A stretch of DNA of 61,079 nt from Solirubrobacter soli DSM 22325 (lineage in GTDB: Bacteria; Actinomycetota; Thermoleophilia; Solirubrobacterales; Solirubrobacteraceae), in contig NZ_AUIK01000038.1 of assembly GCF_000423665.1 (NCBI RefSeq), positions 1-61,079 of the forward strand, read 5' to 3'. Under the pieces are notes generated by a model. It was not told the DNA's origin. It ran no database searches and saw nothing but the letters and a program-made list of their open reading frames with translations. A program made the translations under genes and the position numbers. This document shows positions 7,370-15,330 of this stretch, piece by piece (positions within the stretch are counted from its first letter, which is position 1; every line of letters begins with the position of its first letter).

Positions 7370-8881
7370 TCAGGGGCGCACGCGGATGCGAACCTCGCGC
7401 GATCTGCCCGCCGCGTAGGGGAAGTCCTCGTCGGAGCGCAGGACCGCGCGGAAGCGGTAGGTGGCCGCGGAGAAGGTGCGGGTGAAGCGGTAGGAAGCGC
7501 TGAACTTGCCGTTCTTGAGCGTCGGGCTGGCGAAGGTGAGCCAGTGGCCGCCGCCGAAGGCCTGGAGGTCGACGCGGGTGCGGGCGCCCTTGGGGGTGCC
7601 CGGGACGGTTCCGGTGAACGTCACCGAGCGGTGGTTGCGGGTGGAGGTGCGGTTGGCGCGCAGGCGCACGGGGGCGGCGACGCTCACGCGCAGCACTCCG
7701 ACGGAGGCGGCGCCGTCGACCGTCGCGGTCGCCTGGATCTCACGGGACGGGCCGCTCGGGAGGCGGACGGAGAAGTTGCCGTTCTTGTCGGTCGCGACGG
7801 TCTTGAATGTCGCGAACGCGGCGTCGGGCAGCAGGAGGCGGGTGTCGAGCCGCACCGGCACGCCGGGCATCGCGGCGCCCGCGCCGTCGCGAACGGTGCC
7901 ACTCACGGTGGGCGGGTTCTCGTAGCGCCCGGAGATGCTTGTCTTCGACGTGCCCTTGAACCCGACCGTCAGCACGCCGCGGCGGATCGCGGCCGGGGGC
8001 GATCCCGTGAAGCCGAACGTCCACAGCGGCACCGGAGCGGTGCGGGTGCGGTTGCCGCCGGCGTCCGTCGCCTCGAGCTCGAGCACGCCTGTGCCGCGCT
8101 CGAGGGCCTCGCGCGGCATTGGAACGTTGAGGGTGCTCGTCAGCGGGCACGGTCCCGGAACCGGGTAGGGCGGCGCGCACGTGCCGTCCACATCGGTCTT
8201 CTGCGCGACGACCTGCCCGTCGAGCAGGGCGGTGATCGACTTCACGCCGGAGCCCTTGTCGGCGGCGACGACGGCCAGCGTCAACGTCGCGGGACGGGCG
8301 GGCGGGGGCGCGTCCACGCCAAGGCTGTAGGACTGGATCGTCGGGGGCGCGGAGTCGACCAAATCCGCCTCGAAGCCGCGGAGAGCGACGGTCGGGCCGG
8401 TCGCGGGTGCACAGGCCGCCACGTCGATGCACGTGAGGGTCACGGTGGCCCATTGCCCGCCGTGGGTCTCATACGCGGCCGCGCTCCAGTCGGCCGGGCC
8501 CGCCTGCTCGCGGAGGCCGTCCTTGTCGGTCTGGAGCGAGTAGTACTGGCCGGCGGTGAGGCGGACGCGACGTTCGAGGCGGACGCGGTCGATCGTCACC
8601 GCCTCGGGGGCGAGGAACAGCCAGGCGAGCGAGGAGCCGGACGGGACGCCCTTGCTCAGGTCCGTGCCGAACACGCCGTCGGCGCCGCACGTGGTCAACG
8701 CGGGCGCGGCCGCCTCCGGGAAGGCGCTCGCCATCCACCCGCCGCGGACGAGGTCCGTCGCCCCCACCTTCCCCGTGGGGCAACTGCGGATCGTGTAGTG
8801 ACCGTCGTCGGCCGAGGCGATTCCCGCACCGGCGAGCGCGGACATCAGCACCGCCAGCGTGACCATCATCGACCGAACCAT
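7370..8881 (-). CDS. Secreted Ig-like/carboxypeptidase-regulatory-like domain protein
   Basis: This 503-residue protein begins with a signal peptide (MVRSMMVTLAVLMSALAG, likely cut after ASA). The N-terminal half resembles the lectin-like or stalk segments common in large actinobacterial surface proteins. It is followed by Ig-like stretches (LELEATDAGGNRT) and a carboxypeptidase-regulatory-like repeat (VSGTVRDGAGAAMPGVPVRL). No cell-wall anchor or enzyme motif is visible, so it is probably released or held non-covalently at the surface. It is separated from the next upstream gene on the same strand by a strong hairpin, so it is likely transcribed on its own. Confidence 0.8.
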   Translation of the reverse strand: MVRSMMVTLAVLMSALAGAGIASADDGHYTIRSCPTGKVGATDLVRGGWMASAFPEAAAPALTTCGADGVFGTDLSKGVPSGSSLAWLFLAPEAVTIDRVRLERRVRLTAGQYYSLQTDKDGLREQAGPADWSAAAYETHGGQWATVTLTCIDVAACAPATGPTVALRGFEADLVDSAPPTIQSYSLGVDAPPPARPATLTLAVVAADKGSGVKSITALLDGQVVAQKTDVDGTCAPPYPVPGPCPLTSTLNVPMPREALERGTGVLELEATDAGGNRTRTAPVPLWTFGFTGSPPAAIRRGVLTVGFKGTSKTSISGRYENPPTVSGTVRDGAGAAMPGVPVRLDTRLLLPDAAFATFKTVATDKNGNFSVRLPSGPSREIQATATVDGAASVGVLRVSVAAPVRLRANRTSTRNHRSVTFTGTVPGTPKGARTRVDLQAFGGGHWLTFASPTLKNGKFSASYRFTRTFSAATYRFRAVLRSDEDFPYAAGRSREVRIRVRP

Positions 8882-8912
8882 CCCGCGAGCGAATCTAGCC
8901 CACGGCGGCTAT

Positions 8913-8945
8913 GCCCCACCCGACTTTCGTTCAGTCAGGTGGGGC
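8913..8945 (-). terminator. Strong hairpin, likely terminator of the secreted-protein pair
   Basis: GCCCCACC (8913-8920) pairs with GGTGGGGC (8938-8945), extended inside by GACT/AGTC around a 7-base loop. It lies 8 bp beyond the stop of the minus-strand gene ending at 8953. There is no clear T-run, as is usual for terminators in GC-rich actinobacteria. Confidence 0.6.
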
Positions 8946-8952
8946 TCACCGC

Positions 8953-10422
8953 TCAGCAGGCGACGGGGGACTTCGCGCCCGGCGGCAGGCACTTGGTCGC
9001 GATCAGGGGCTTCTTGGCCGCCCTCACGGTCAGCACCTTCACGGCGTTGATCGCGCCGGGCTTGCTCACCGTCACGGTCACGACGCTTCCGGCCTTCAAC
9101 GGCTTCTTGATGAACTTGGCCAGGCTGACGGTGCCGAAGGCGTTCGGCTTCGTGAAGCCCTTGCCCTTCAAGCCGGACGGGCAGCCGCTTCCCTTGCACA
9201 CGACCGAGACGGTCGCGCCGAACGGGACGTTCTTGACCTGCAGGGTCGTGAACTTGGTCGAGCCCTTCTTGGCGCTCGCGAAGAACGCGACGGTCACGAG
9301 GACCTGCTCGGGCGCGGCCTGTGGCGTCGCCTGGACGATCGGGGGCACGGTGGCATCCACGCCGTCGCAGTTCTCGTCCACCCCGTTGCCGGGGATGTCG
9401 GTGGCGCCCGGGTGGATCGCGGGGTTGCTGTCGTTGCAGTCGATGTTGGCGTTGAAGCCGTCGCCGTCGGCGTCGGGGACGGCGATCGTCCAGGTGCGAA
9501 CGGCGGGTGTGGCATCGACGTTGCCGGCGCGGTCGATCGCGCGGGCGGCGAACGTGTGCCTGCCGGGCGCCAGGCCGTCGAGCGACACCGGGCTCGCGCA
9601 CGCGGCGAACGGCGCGCCGTCGAGGCTGCACTCGAAGGTCGCACCGGTCGGCTCGCTGGACACCGGCTTGAAGCTCTCCGACGTCACCGTCTGCAGCGCG
9701 CCCTCGCCGGGACCGGCGGACGGGTCGAACGTGGTGTCGGGGGCGACGGTGTCGACCACCCAGCTGAAGGACGCGGCGGGCTCGCTCGGATTGCCGTTCG
9801 GGCTCAGCGCCGTGACCTGGAACGTGTGGCCGCCCTGTCCCAGCCCACTCAGGGTCACGGAGCCGTTATGCGCCGCGAAGGTGCACGGGCGGGACGCGCC
9901 GTCGAGCTTGCACTGCACGCTCGTGCCGACGTTGCTCGAGTAGCTGAAGGTGGCGGACGTCGAGGCCGAGAACGCCGGCGGCTTGGTTGCGATCGAAGCG
10001 TCGACGATCTCGTGGAACACTGCGATCGGCGTGTATGTGACATCGGGCAGGGTGGGGAACGGGATGTTGCTGAAGTTGCACTGCGGGTCGGTGCCGCACC
10101 CGCCCGCGTTGCCCGCCCAGCCGACGAAGCGCCAGCCGGGCTCGGGCGTGGCCTTCAGGTTCAGCACGGTCCGCAGGAGGCAGAGCCCGGTGCAGGGCGG
10201 CACGTAGCCGTTGGATGATCCGCAGACGGTCGTGGTGCCGTTGGCCGGCGGCGAACCGCTGCACACGTAGTTGCCGGGGTCTTCGATCTTGCCGGCGCCT
10301 TGCAGCGACGGCGAGATGGTCATCGATCCGGCGAGCGCGGGGCCCGCGAAGACGGCCGACGCGACCAGCACGCCGAGCATGGTCACGAACGTCGAGCGCA
10401 GACGCATCCTGTTTGGCTCCAT
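8953..10422 (-). CDS. Secreted Ig-like protein with MopE-type metal-binding motif and Cys-terminated module
   Basis: This 489-residue product has a signal peptide (about residues 1-31, ending GPALA) and several Ig-like beta domains, including one with the cadherin-like formula VDTVAPDTTF. A Ca-binding MopE-type motif follows around residues 315-350 (DADGDGFNANIDCNDSNP). The last 110 residues form a module shared with the upstream gene: VTVAFFASAKKGSTKF, VKNVPFGATVSVVC, an Ala/Lys-rich linker, and a terminal ...KSPVAC. The stop of the upstream gene (TGA) directly abutts this ATG, so they are translationally coupled. An internal ATG six codons in (MRLRSTFV) is an alternative start. Function is unknown beyond a surface or secreted binding role. 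Confidence 0.82.
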   Translation of the reverse strand: MEPNRMRLRSTFVTMLGVLVASAVFAGPALAGSMTISPSLQGAGKIEDPGNYVCSGSPPANGTTTVCGSSNGYVPPCTGLCLLRTVLNLKATPEPGWRFVGWAGNAGGCGTDPQCNFSNIPFPTLPDVTYTPIAVFHEIVDASIATKPPAFSASTSATFSYSSNVGTSVQCKLDGASRPCTFAAHNGSVTLSGLGQGGHTFQVTALSPNGNPSEPAASFSWVVDTVAPDTTFDPSAGPGEGALQTVTSESFKPVSSEPTGATFECSLDGAPFAACASPVSLDGLAPGRHTFAARAIDRAGNVDATPAVRTWTIAVPDADGDGFNANIDCNDSNPAIHPGATDIPGNGVDENCDGVDATVPPIVQATPQAAPEQVLVTVAFFASAKKGSTKFTTLQVKNVPFGATVSVVCKGSGCPSGLKGKGFTKPNAFGTVSLAKFIKKPLKAGSVVTVTVSKPGAINAVKVLTVRAAKKPLIATKCLPPGAKSPVAC

Positions 10423-11694
10423 TCAGCAGGCGACGGGCTTGGCCGAGCCTTCGGGCTGGCAAAGCGTGGTGACGAGCGGGGCCTTCCGGGCCCGGATCGT
10501 CAGGACCTTCACGGCGGAAGTGGCACCGGGCTTGGAGACGATCACGGTGATCTCCGTCCCGACCTTGAGTTGCTTCTTGAGCACCGGCGACAGCAGCAGG
10601 CGGCCGGCGGTGCGCTTGTGCTTGCGGTAGAGCTTGCGCGCGCAGCCCGAGGGACACTTCACCGTCACCGTCGCCCCAGCGGGGACGTTCTTGACGACGA
10701 AGCCGGAGAGCTTGGTCGCGGCGCTCGTGGAGGAGAAGCTGAAGCCGATCGCGATCTCGATCTGCGGCGGCGCGTCACCGGAGAACGCCTCGGCGACCGG
10801 GGCGGCGCCCGCGGGTGCGGGTGCGGCGGTGCTGTCAGGGGCCGGGACCGTGAACACGCTCTGAGCGGGCGTCGGGTCGACGTTGCCCGTGAGGTCCCGC
10901 GCCCGCGCCTCGAACGTGTAGGTCCCGGGCGAGAGACCGGCGACCGTGTGGCTCGCCTCGCCCGTGCAGGGCACGAAGTCGGCGGGCACGATCCGGCACT
11001 CGAACGTCGCGTTCTCGGACGCCTGGAGCTCCCAGGTCAAAGACGTGTCGCCGTCCGGGCCGGAGACGATCGTGGTCTCGGGCGGTGTCCCGTCGATCTT
11101 GATGTCGCGCGCCTGCTGGGCGAAGTTGCCAGCGGCGTCGGCGGCGCGCACGGTGAAGGTCCACAAGCCCTCGGCCTGGCCGCTGAGGACGAACGCCTTC
11201 GCGCTGGTGCAGGGACCGAAGACCGGCGGCGTGTCCATCGGCTGCACGCTGCAGCGGATGTCGCTGACACCGCTGCCGCCGTCGGAGGCGTCGAAGTTCC
11301 AGCTCTGCGTCGTGCCGGGGAAGAAGCGCTGCTTGTCCGGCCCGTTCAGCGACAAGGTCGGCTTGGTGTTGTCGATGACGACGTCGAGCGTCGCGGACGT
11401 CGTGTTGCCGTCGGCGTCGAAGGCGGTCGCCTTGATCGGGGCCGGGCCGTCCGGCAGCAGGCCGGTGAGCAGGACGCCGGTGTAGGGCGCGACGTTGTCG
11501 GTGTAGCGGAGGATCCCGCGGACGCGGAACTCGACCTTCGTGACGGCGACGTCGTCGGACGCGTCGGCGGTCACCGTGAGCGGGCCGGCCACGGCGGACG
11601 CCGTGGGGGCGGTGAAGGTCACGGTCGGAGGGGCCGCGAGCGCGCTGGCCGGGAGGACCAGGAGGACGGCGATCGCGGCAAGGATGGTTCGCAC
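10423..11694 (-). CDS. Secreted Ig-like repeat protein, paralogue of the downstream gene
   Basis: A GTG at 11694 starts a 423-residue protein with a clear signal peptide (VRTILAAIAVLLVLPASALAA). This start is preferred over upstream codons because the secretion signal begins there. Four Ig-like segments follow (for example VDGTPPETTIVSGPDGDTS). The last 110 residues match the downstream protein: VVKNVPAGATVTVKC, VIVSKPGATSAVKVLTIRA, and the ending SAKPVAC. The two genes are adjacent (TGA then ATG), so they are one operon and arose by duplication. No catalytic motif is seen. Confidence 0.82.
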   Translation of the reverse strand: MRTILAAIAVLLVLPASALAAPPTVTFTAPTASAVAGPLTVTADASDDVAVTKVEFRVRGILRYTDNVAPYTGVLLTGLLPDGPAPIKATAFDADGNTTSATLDVVIDNTKPTLSLNGPDKQRFFPGTTQSWNFDASDGGSGVSDIRCSVQPMDTPPVFGPCTSAKAFVLSGQAEGLWTFTVRAADAAGNFAQQARDIKIDGTPPETTIVSGPDGDTSLTWELQASENATFECRIVPADFVPCTGEASHTVAGLSPGTYTFEARARDLTGNVDPTPAQSVFTVPAPDSTAAPAPAGAAPVAEAFSGDAPPQIEIAIGFSFSSTSAATKLSGFVVKNVPAGATVTVKCPSGCARKLYRKHKRTAGRLLLSPVLKKQLKVGTEITVIVSKPGATSAVKVLTIRARKAPLVTTLCQPEGSAKPVAC

Positions 11695-11743
11695 GGATAC
11701 AGCCAAGCCCGTGCGCCTTGGTGGGCGCTTGGCGAATCCTTGG

Positions 11744-12412
11744 TCAGGCGCGGCGGTACAGACGGCCGGGGCGGCCGGGGCCTTCCGAACGCAGCGATCC
11801 GGTGTCCTCCAGCAGCCCGGTCGCGCGCACGTCGCGGCGGAAGTTGGCCGCGTCGACCTCCTCCCCGCGCAGCGCCTCATACAGCTGCTGCGCCTGGCGC
11901 AACGTGAACGGCTCGGTCAGCAGCGCCAGCGCCTTGCGCACGAACCAGACCTTGTCGGCGACGCGCGCATGCAGGCGCCATAAGCCGTCGTCGACGATGA
12001 CTGCGTGGTCGAGCGCGAGCTCGGGCAGCTGGTCGAGCGGGTGCCAGGAGGCATCGCGATCGACGGGACGGTCCTCCGGCAGCGTCTCCGGGCGCACCAG
12101 CGCCATGTAGGCGATGGTGGGCAGCCAGCCGCGCGGGTCGCGGTTCGGGTCGGCGTAGGTGCGCAGCTGCTCGAGGTGCACGGAGCCGACCCCGGTCTTC
12201 TCGCGCAGCTTGCGTTCCGCGGTCTGCTCGGGCGCCTCGCTGGCCCCGACGAACCCGCCGGGAAGCGCGAACATCCCGCGCTGCGGCTCCTCCAGCCGGC
12301 GCGCGAGCAGCACGCACAGCCGTCCGTCGAGCAGCGTGAAGACCACCGGGTCGGCGGTCAGGCCGATCGGGGCGTCGTATCCGGCCGTGTTCGTGGCTCG
12401 CATCCCGGCCAT
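11744..12412 (-). CDS. Nudix-domain regulator of NrtR type with winged-helix C-terminus
   Basis: The 222-residue product has a Nudix fold (about residues 15-150) and a C-terminal segment of some 65 residues (FTLRQAQQLYEALRGEEVDAANFRRD...) of the winged-helix type found in NrtR regulators. These are repressors of NAD biosynthesis or sugar genes that sense ADP-ribose. The Nudix box reads GFVGASEAPEQ then AERKLREKTGV; the core REUXEE has become RKLREK, losing acidic metal ligands, so hydrolysis is probably lost while ligand binding may remain. ATG 12412 is used; 12403 is an alternative. It is divergent, with an 18-bp gap, from the DUF1801 gene. Targets are not identifiable here. Confidence 0.8.
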   Translation of the reverse strand: MAGMRATNTAGYDAPIGLTADPVVFTLLDGRLCVLLARRLEEPQRGMFALPGGFVGASEAPEQTAERKLREKTGVGSVHLEQLRTYADPNRDPRGWLPTIAYMALVRPETLPEDRPVDRDASWHPLDQLPELALDHAVIVDDGLWRLHARVADKVWFVRKALALLTEPFTLRQAQQLYEALRGEEVDAANFRRDVRATGLLEDTGSLRSEGPGRPGRLYRRA

Positions 12413-12430
12413 CAGGTTACGATCGCCCAC

Positions 12431-12808
12431 GTGGACTTCATCGAAGCCTTGGAGGAACCGCGCCGCAGCGAGATCGCCGAGCTGCACGAGCTGATCCGCG
12501 ACGTCGCCCCCGAGCTCGAGGTCCAGGCCACGGACCGCATGATCGGCTACGGCCCCTATCACTACCGCTACGCGTCCGGGCGAGAAGGCGACAGCTACCT
12601 GCTCGGGCTCGCCCCGAACAAGGCCGCGATCTCGATCTATGTGCAGTGCACCAAGGACGGCGCTTACCTCGCCGAGTCCTACGCGGACCGGCTGGGCAAG
12701 GCGAACGTCGGCAAGGCGTGCGTGCGCTTCAAGCGGCCGTCGGACCTCGATCTCGGCGAGCTGCGCGCGCTGCTCGCCGAGGCCGTCAGGCTCGGGCCGC
12801 CGGCGTAG
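12431..12808 (+). CDS. DUF1801-type protein
   Basis: A GTG at 12431 starts a 125-residue protein. Its layout matches the DUF1801/YdhG-like fold: an N-terminal helix-rich part (VDFIEALEEPRRSEIAELHE), then MIGYGPYHYRYASGREGD and APNKAAISIYVQ, and the C-terminal signature GKACVRFKRPSDLDL. Biochemical function of the family is not established. It is divergent from the NrtR-like gene and its 3' end overlaps the convergent threonine aldolase gene by 23 bp. Confidence 0.82.
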   Translation: MDFIEALEEPRRSEIAELHELIRDVAPELEVQATDRMIGYGPYHYRYASGREGDSYLLGLAPNKAAISIYVQCTKDGAYLAESYADRLGKANVGKACVRFKRPSDLDLGELRALLAEAVRLGPPA

Positions 12809-13814
12809 CGACGACGGCGAGGACGGCTTCGACGAACGCGTCGACGTCCTCCTCGGTCGTGTCCCAGGAGCACATCCAGCGGACCTCGCCGGTGTGCTCG
12901 TCCCAGACGTAGAACTTGAAGTCCTTCTGGAGCTGCTCGGCGGCGCCGGGCGGGAGGATCGCGAACACGCCGTTGGCCTCGACGGCCTGGGTGATCGTCA
13001 ACGCCTCCTCCACACCGGCCGCCAGCCGCGCGGCCATCGCGTTGGCGTGCCCCGCCGCGCGGCGCCACACGTCGCCCTCGAACAGGGCGAGCAGCTGAGC
13101 TGAGACGTAGCGCATCTTCGACGCCAGCTGCATCGACTGCTTGCGCAGGTAGAGGAGCGAAGGCGTGAGCTCCGGGTTGCGAACGACGACCGCCTCGGCC
13201 GCGAGCAGGCCGATCTTGGTGCCGCCGAGGCTCAGCACATCGGCCTCGCGGGCGACGTCGCCGAGACCCACGTCGAGCGCCGCGGCCGCGTTGGCCAGGC
13301 GGGAGCCGTCGATGTGGAAGAGCAGGTCGTGCGAGCGGGCGTGCGCGGCGAGCGTGGCGAGCTCCTCGAGCGAGTAGCGGGTGCCGAGCTCGGTGGACTG
13401 CGTGACGCTGACCACGCCGGGCTGGACGACGTGCTCGTCGCCGATCCGGACGATCCGCCGGTCCACGAGCTCCGGCGTGAGCTTGCCGTCGGGGGTCGGC
13501 ACGGTGAGGAGCTTGATGCCGCCCATGACCTCGGGCGCGCCGCCCTCGTCGACGTTGAGGTGCGCGCTCTCGGCGCAGATCACGCCCTGCCAGGGCTTGA
13601 GCATCGAGCGCAGGCCGACGACGTTGGCGCCGGTGCCGTTGAACACCGGAAAGGCGGTGGCGTCGTCGCCGAAGTGCTGCTTGACCACCGTCTGCAGGCG
13701 CGCGGTGGTCTCGTCGGCGCCGTAGGAGACGGCGTGGCCGTGGTTGACTGCGGCGATGGCGTCCAGCGCCTCGGGCAGGATGGGGGCGTAGTTGTCGCTG
13801 GCAAAGGCACGCAT
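12786..13814 (-). CDS. Low-specificity L-threonine aldolase family enzyme
   Basis: This 342-residue protein is a fold-type I PLP enzyme. It starts MRAFASDNYAPILPEAL and shows YGADETT, FNGTGANVVGL and AHLNVDEGG. The PLP-lysine motif is SLGGTKIG (around residue 210), with HIDGSRLANAA before it, the hallmark of threonine aldolases that split threonine or allo-threonine to glycine and acetaldehyde. ATG 13814 fits the family length. It is divergent from the PTH2-like gene across 18 bp, and its 3' end overlaps the DUF1801 gene. Confidence 0.88.
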   Translation of the reverse strand: MRAFASDNYAPILPEALDAIAAVNHGHAVSYGADETTARLQTVVKQHFGDDATAFPVFNGTGANVVGLRSMLKPWQGVICAESAHLNVDEGGAPEVMGGIKLLTVPTPDGKLTPELVDRRIVRIGDEHVVQPGVVSVTQSTELGTRYSLEELATLAAHARSHDLLFHIDGSRLANAAAALDVGLGDVAREADVLSLGGTKIGLLAAEAVVVRNPELTPSLLYLRKQSMQLASKMRYVSAQLLALFEGDVWRRAAGHANAMAARLAAGVEEALTITQAVEANGVFAILPPGAAEQLQKDFKFYVWDEHTGEVRWMCSWDTTEEDVDAFVEAVLAVVATPAARA

Positions 13815-13832
13815 CGGCGCACGACGATAGCC

Positions 13833-14534
13833 ATGGACCCCTTCCGTATGTACATCGTGGTTCGCCGCGGCGCCTTCGCGTCGATCGACGAGGGCGGCCG
13901 GCTGGCGGGTCTGGCAGCCGTTCGCGTGTTGGATGAGTTCGGCGCCGACCCCGAATGGCTCGCGCGGCCGGGCAAGGTCGTCCTGCGCGCCCGCTCGCCC
14001 TCGCAGTGGGCGCGGGTGCTGGAGGAGCCGCACGCGGCGGCCTCGGACGGCGTCGTCGCGCTTCCCCCACGGCGGCGCTCCGAGCGCGGCGACGCGCTGA
14101 CGAAGATCCAGGCGATGTCCACCGAGCTCGAGCCGCCGCCGGAGGATGTCCGCGCGCGGCTCGTCTACGCGCTCAACCCGGCCGTGACGATGAGCTCGGG
14201 CAAGACGCTGGCACAGATCGCCCACGCCGCGGTCATGGCCGCCGGCCTCGGTCTCGACGTCTCACGCGCGCGTGTGATCGCGCCCGAGCGCTTCGACCTC
14301 CCCGGCTGCGTCGCCGAGGTCCGCGACGCCGGCCTGACCGAGGTCCCGCCCGGCACGATCACCGTTCGCGTCCTAGTGCGCGAGGGACAGGCCGAGCCAG
14401 ACGATGACCAGCGAGACGAGGAAGATCGCGCCCTGGAGCCAGTGGGCGGCGCTGCTCCGGAGGTGCCAGAGGATCAGCGCCCCGGCGAGGACGACGAGGG
14501 CGAGCTTGACGTGCAGCGTCCCGTTGTCCCATAG
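13833..14534 (+). CDS. PTH2-like peptidyl-tRNA hydrolase family protein with anomalous C-terminal extension
   Basis: The core (residues about 1-178) starts MDPFRMYIVVRRGAFASIDEG and contains VYALNPAVTMSSGKTLAQIAHAAV, matching the GK-Q-AHA core of archaeal-type peptidyl-tRNA hydrolase 2, which recycles stalled peptidyl-tRNA. The family normally ends soon after PPGTITV. Here the frame stays open for about 54 more residues (REGQAEPDDDQRDEED...), which are antisense to the clear membrane-protein gene at 14373-14735. An original stop was probably lost by a one-base change: a TAG is present one frame over at about 14373. Confidence 0.7.
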   Translation: MDPFRMYIVVRRGAFASIDEGGRLAGLAAVRVLDEFGADPEWLARPGKVVLRARSPSQWARVLEEPHAAASDGVVALPPRRRSERGDALTKIQAMSTELEPPPEDVRARLVYALNPAVTMSSGKTLAQIAHAAVMAAGLGLDVSRARVIAPERFDLPGCVAEVRDAGLTEVPPGTITVRVLVREGQAEPDDDQRDEEDRALEPVGGAAPEVPEDQRPGEDDEGELDVQRPVVP

Positions 14535-14735
14535 CGAGTAGTCCGACGCCATCCACGCGCCGGTCACGATCAGCACCCCGAGCGCGACCAGCGACGCCCA
14601 GCCGAAGCGCCGCGCCACGGCCCGCAGCCCGTCCACGTCGCGGCCGCGCAGACCGGGCACCACGGCGACGGCCAGGACCAGCTGGCCGCCGACGAACGTC
14701 GCCATCGCCAGCACGTGGAGGTAGCGCAGGAGCAC
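14373..14735 (-). CDS. Small four-helix membrane protein, CopD/DUF2269-like
   Basis: The product has 120 residues and about four hydrophobic helices: LHVLAMATFVGGQLVLAVAV, ASLVALGVLIVTGAWMA, LALVVLAGALILWHL and AIFLVSLVIVWLGLSLA. The N-terminal LRYLHVLAMATFVGG with its His resembles CopD and DUF2269 membrane proteins, which may bind haem or copper. It follows the TlpA-like gene after 4 bp and is probably cotranscribed, which fits a role in envelope redox or metal handling; this is inferred. Confidence 0.75.
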   Translation of the reverse strand: MLLRYLHVLAMATFVGGQLVLAVAVVPGLRGRDVDGLRAVARRFGWASLVALGVLIVTGAWMASDYSLWDNGTLHVKLALVVLAGALILWHLRSSAAHWLQGAIFLVSLVIVWLGLSLAH

Positions 14736-14739
14736 GCGC

Positions 14740-15306
14740 TCAGTCTGACGACTGGCGTATGGCGGCGAGACCCAGCGTGAGGGCTTCCGGGCTCAGCTCG
14801 CCGATGACGTGCTCGACGATCCGTCCGCGCGCGTCGATGAAGTACGTCGCCGGCAGGCCCGTGGCGCGATAGCGGTCGGCCGCCACCTCGTCGGGATCGC
14901 TCACGGTGGGGTAGGTGACGCCGTACTCGTGCAGGAACGCGCGCGCGTCGGCCTCGGTGTCCTTCGTGTCGACGCCGAGGACCAGCACGCCCTCGTCCGC
15001 GAGGCGCTTCCACCGCTTCTCGAGCATCGGCGTCTCGTTGCGGCAGTACTCACACCAGGACGCCCAGAAGTTCAGGACCACCGGCGTGCCGCGCAGTTCG
15101 CCCAACGAGATCCGCCCGTCCTCGGCCGCGCGTCGGACGTGCGGCGCGCGCTGCTGCACCTCCAGGCTGAAGGCCGGCGCGGGCGTGGATTCGGCGTCGC
15201 TTGTTCCGCCCACCACGCTGTAGGCGAGGAGCACGAGGAGCGCGATCCCGGTCGCGAGCGCCACGCCTGTCCGGCGATGGGTGGACGCGTTCACGCGTTC
15301 TCTCAT
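14740..15306 (-). CDS. TlpA/ResA-like membrane-anchored thioredoxin-fold protein
   Basis: The 188-residue product starts with a signal-anchor (VALATGIALLVLLAYSVV) and has a TlpA-type domain. The active site is WASWCEYCRNETP, a CxxC with residues EY, and the cis-Pro loop is GLPATYFID. Such proteins reduce disulfides outside the membrane, often in cytochrome c maturation or protein repair. The following small membrane protein, 4 bp downstream, may be its partner. Confidence 0.88.
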   Translation of the reverse strand: MRERVNASTHRRTGVALATGIALLVLLAYSVVGGTSDAESTPAPAFSLEVQQRAPHVRRAAEDGRISLGELRGTPVVLNFWASWCEYCRNETPMLEKRWKRLADEGVLVLGVDTKDTEADARAFLHEYGVTYPTVSDPDEVAADRYRATGLPATYFIDARGRIVEHVIGELSPEALTLGLAAIRQSSD

Positions 15307-15330
15307 CTCCCGGAGCGAGGCGCATGAAAC

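Noticed and set aside
7331..9943. An 870-codon open frame on the + strand opposite the secreted-protein genes
   Set aside because: It is antisense to genes with clear signal peptides and domains; its Arg/Gly/His-rich content is typical of a shadow frame in GC-rich DNA.
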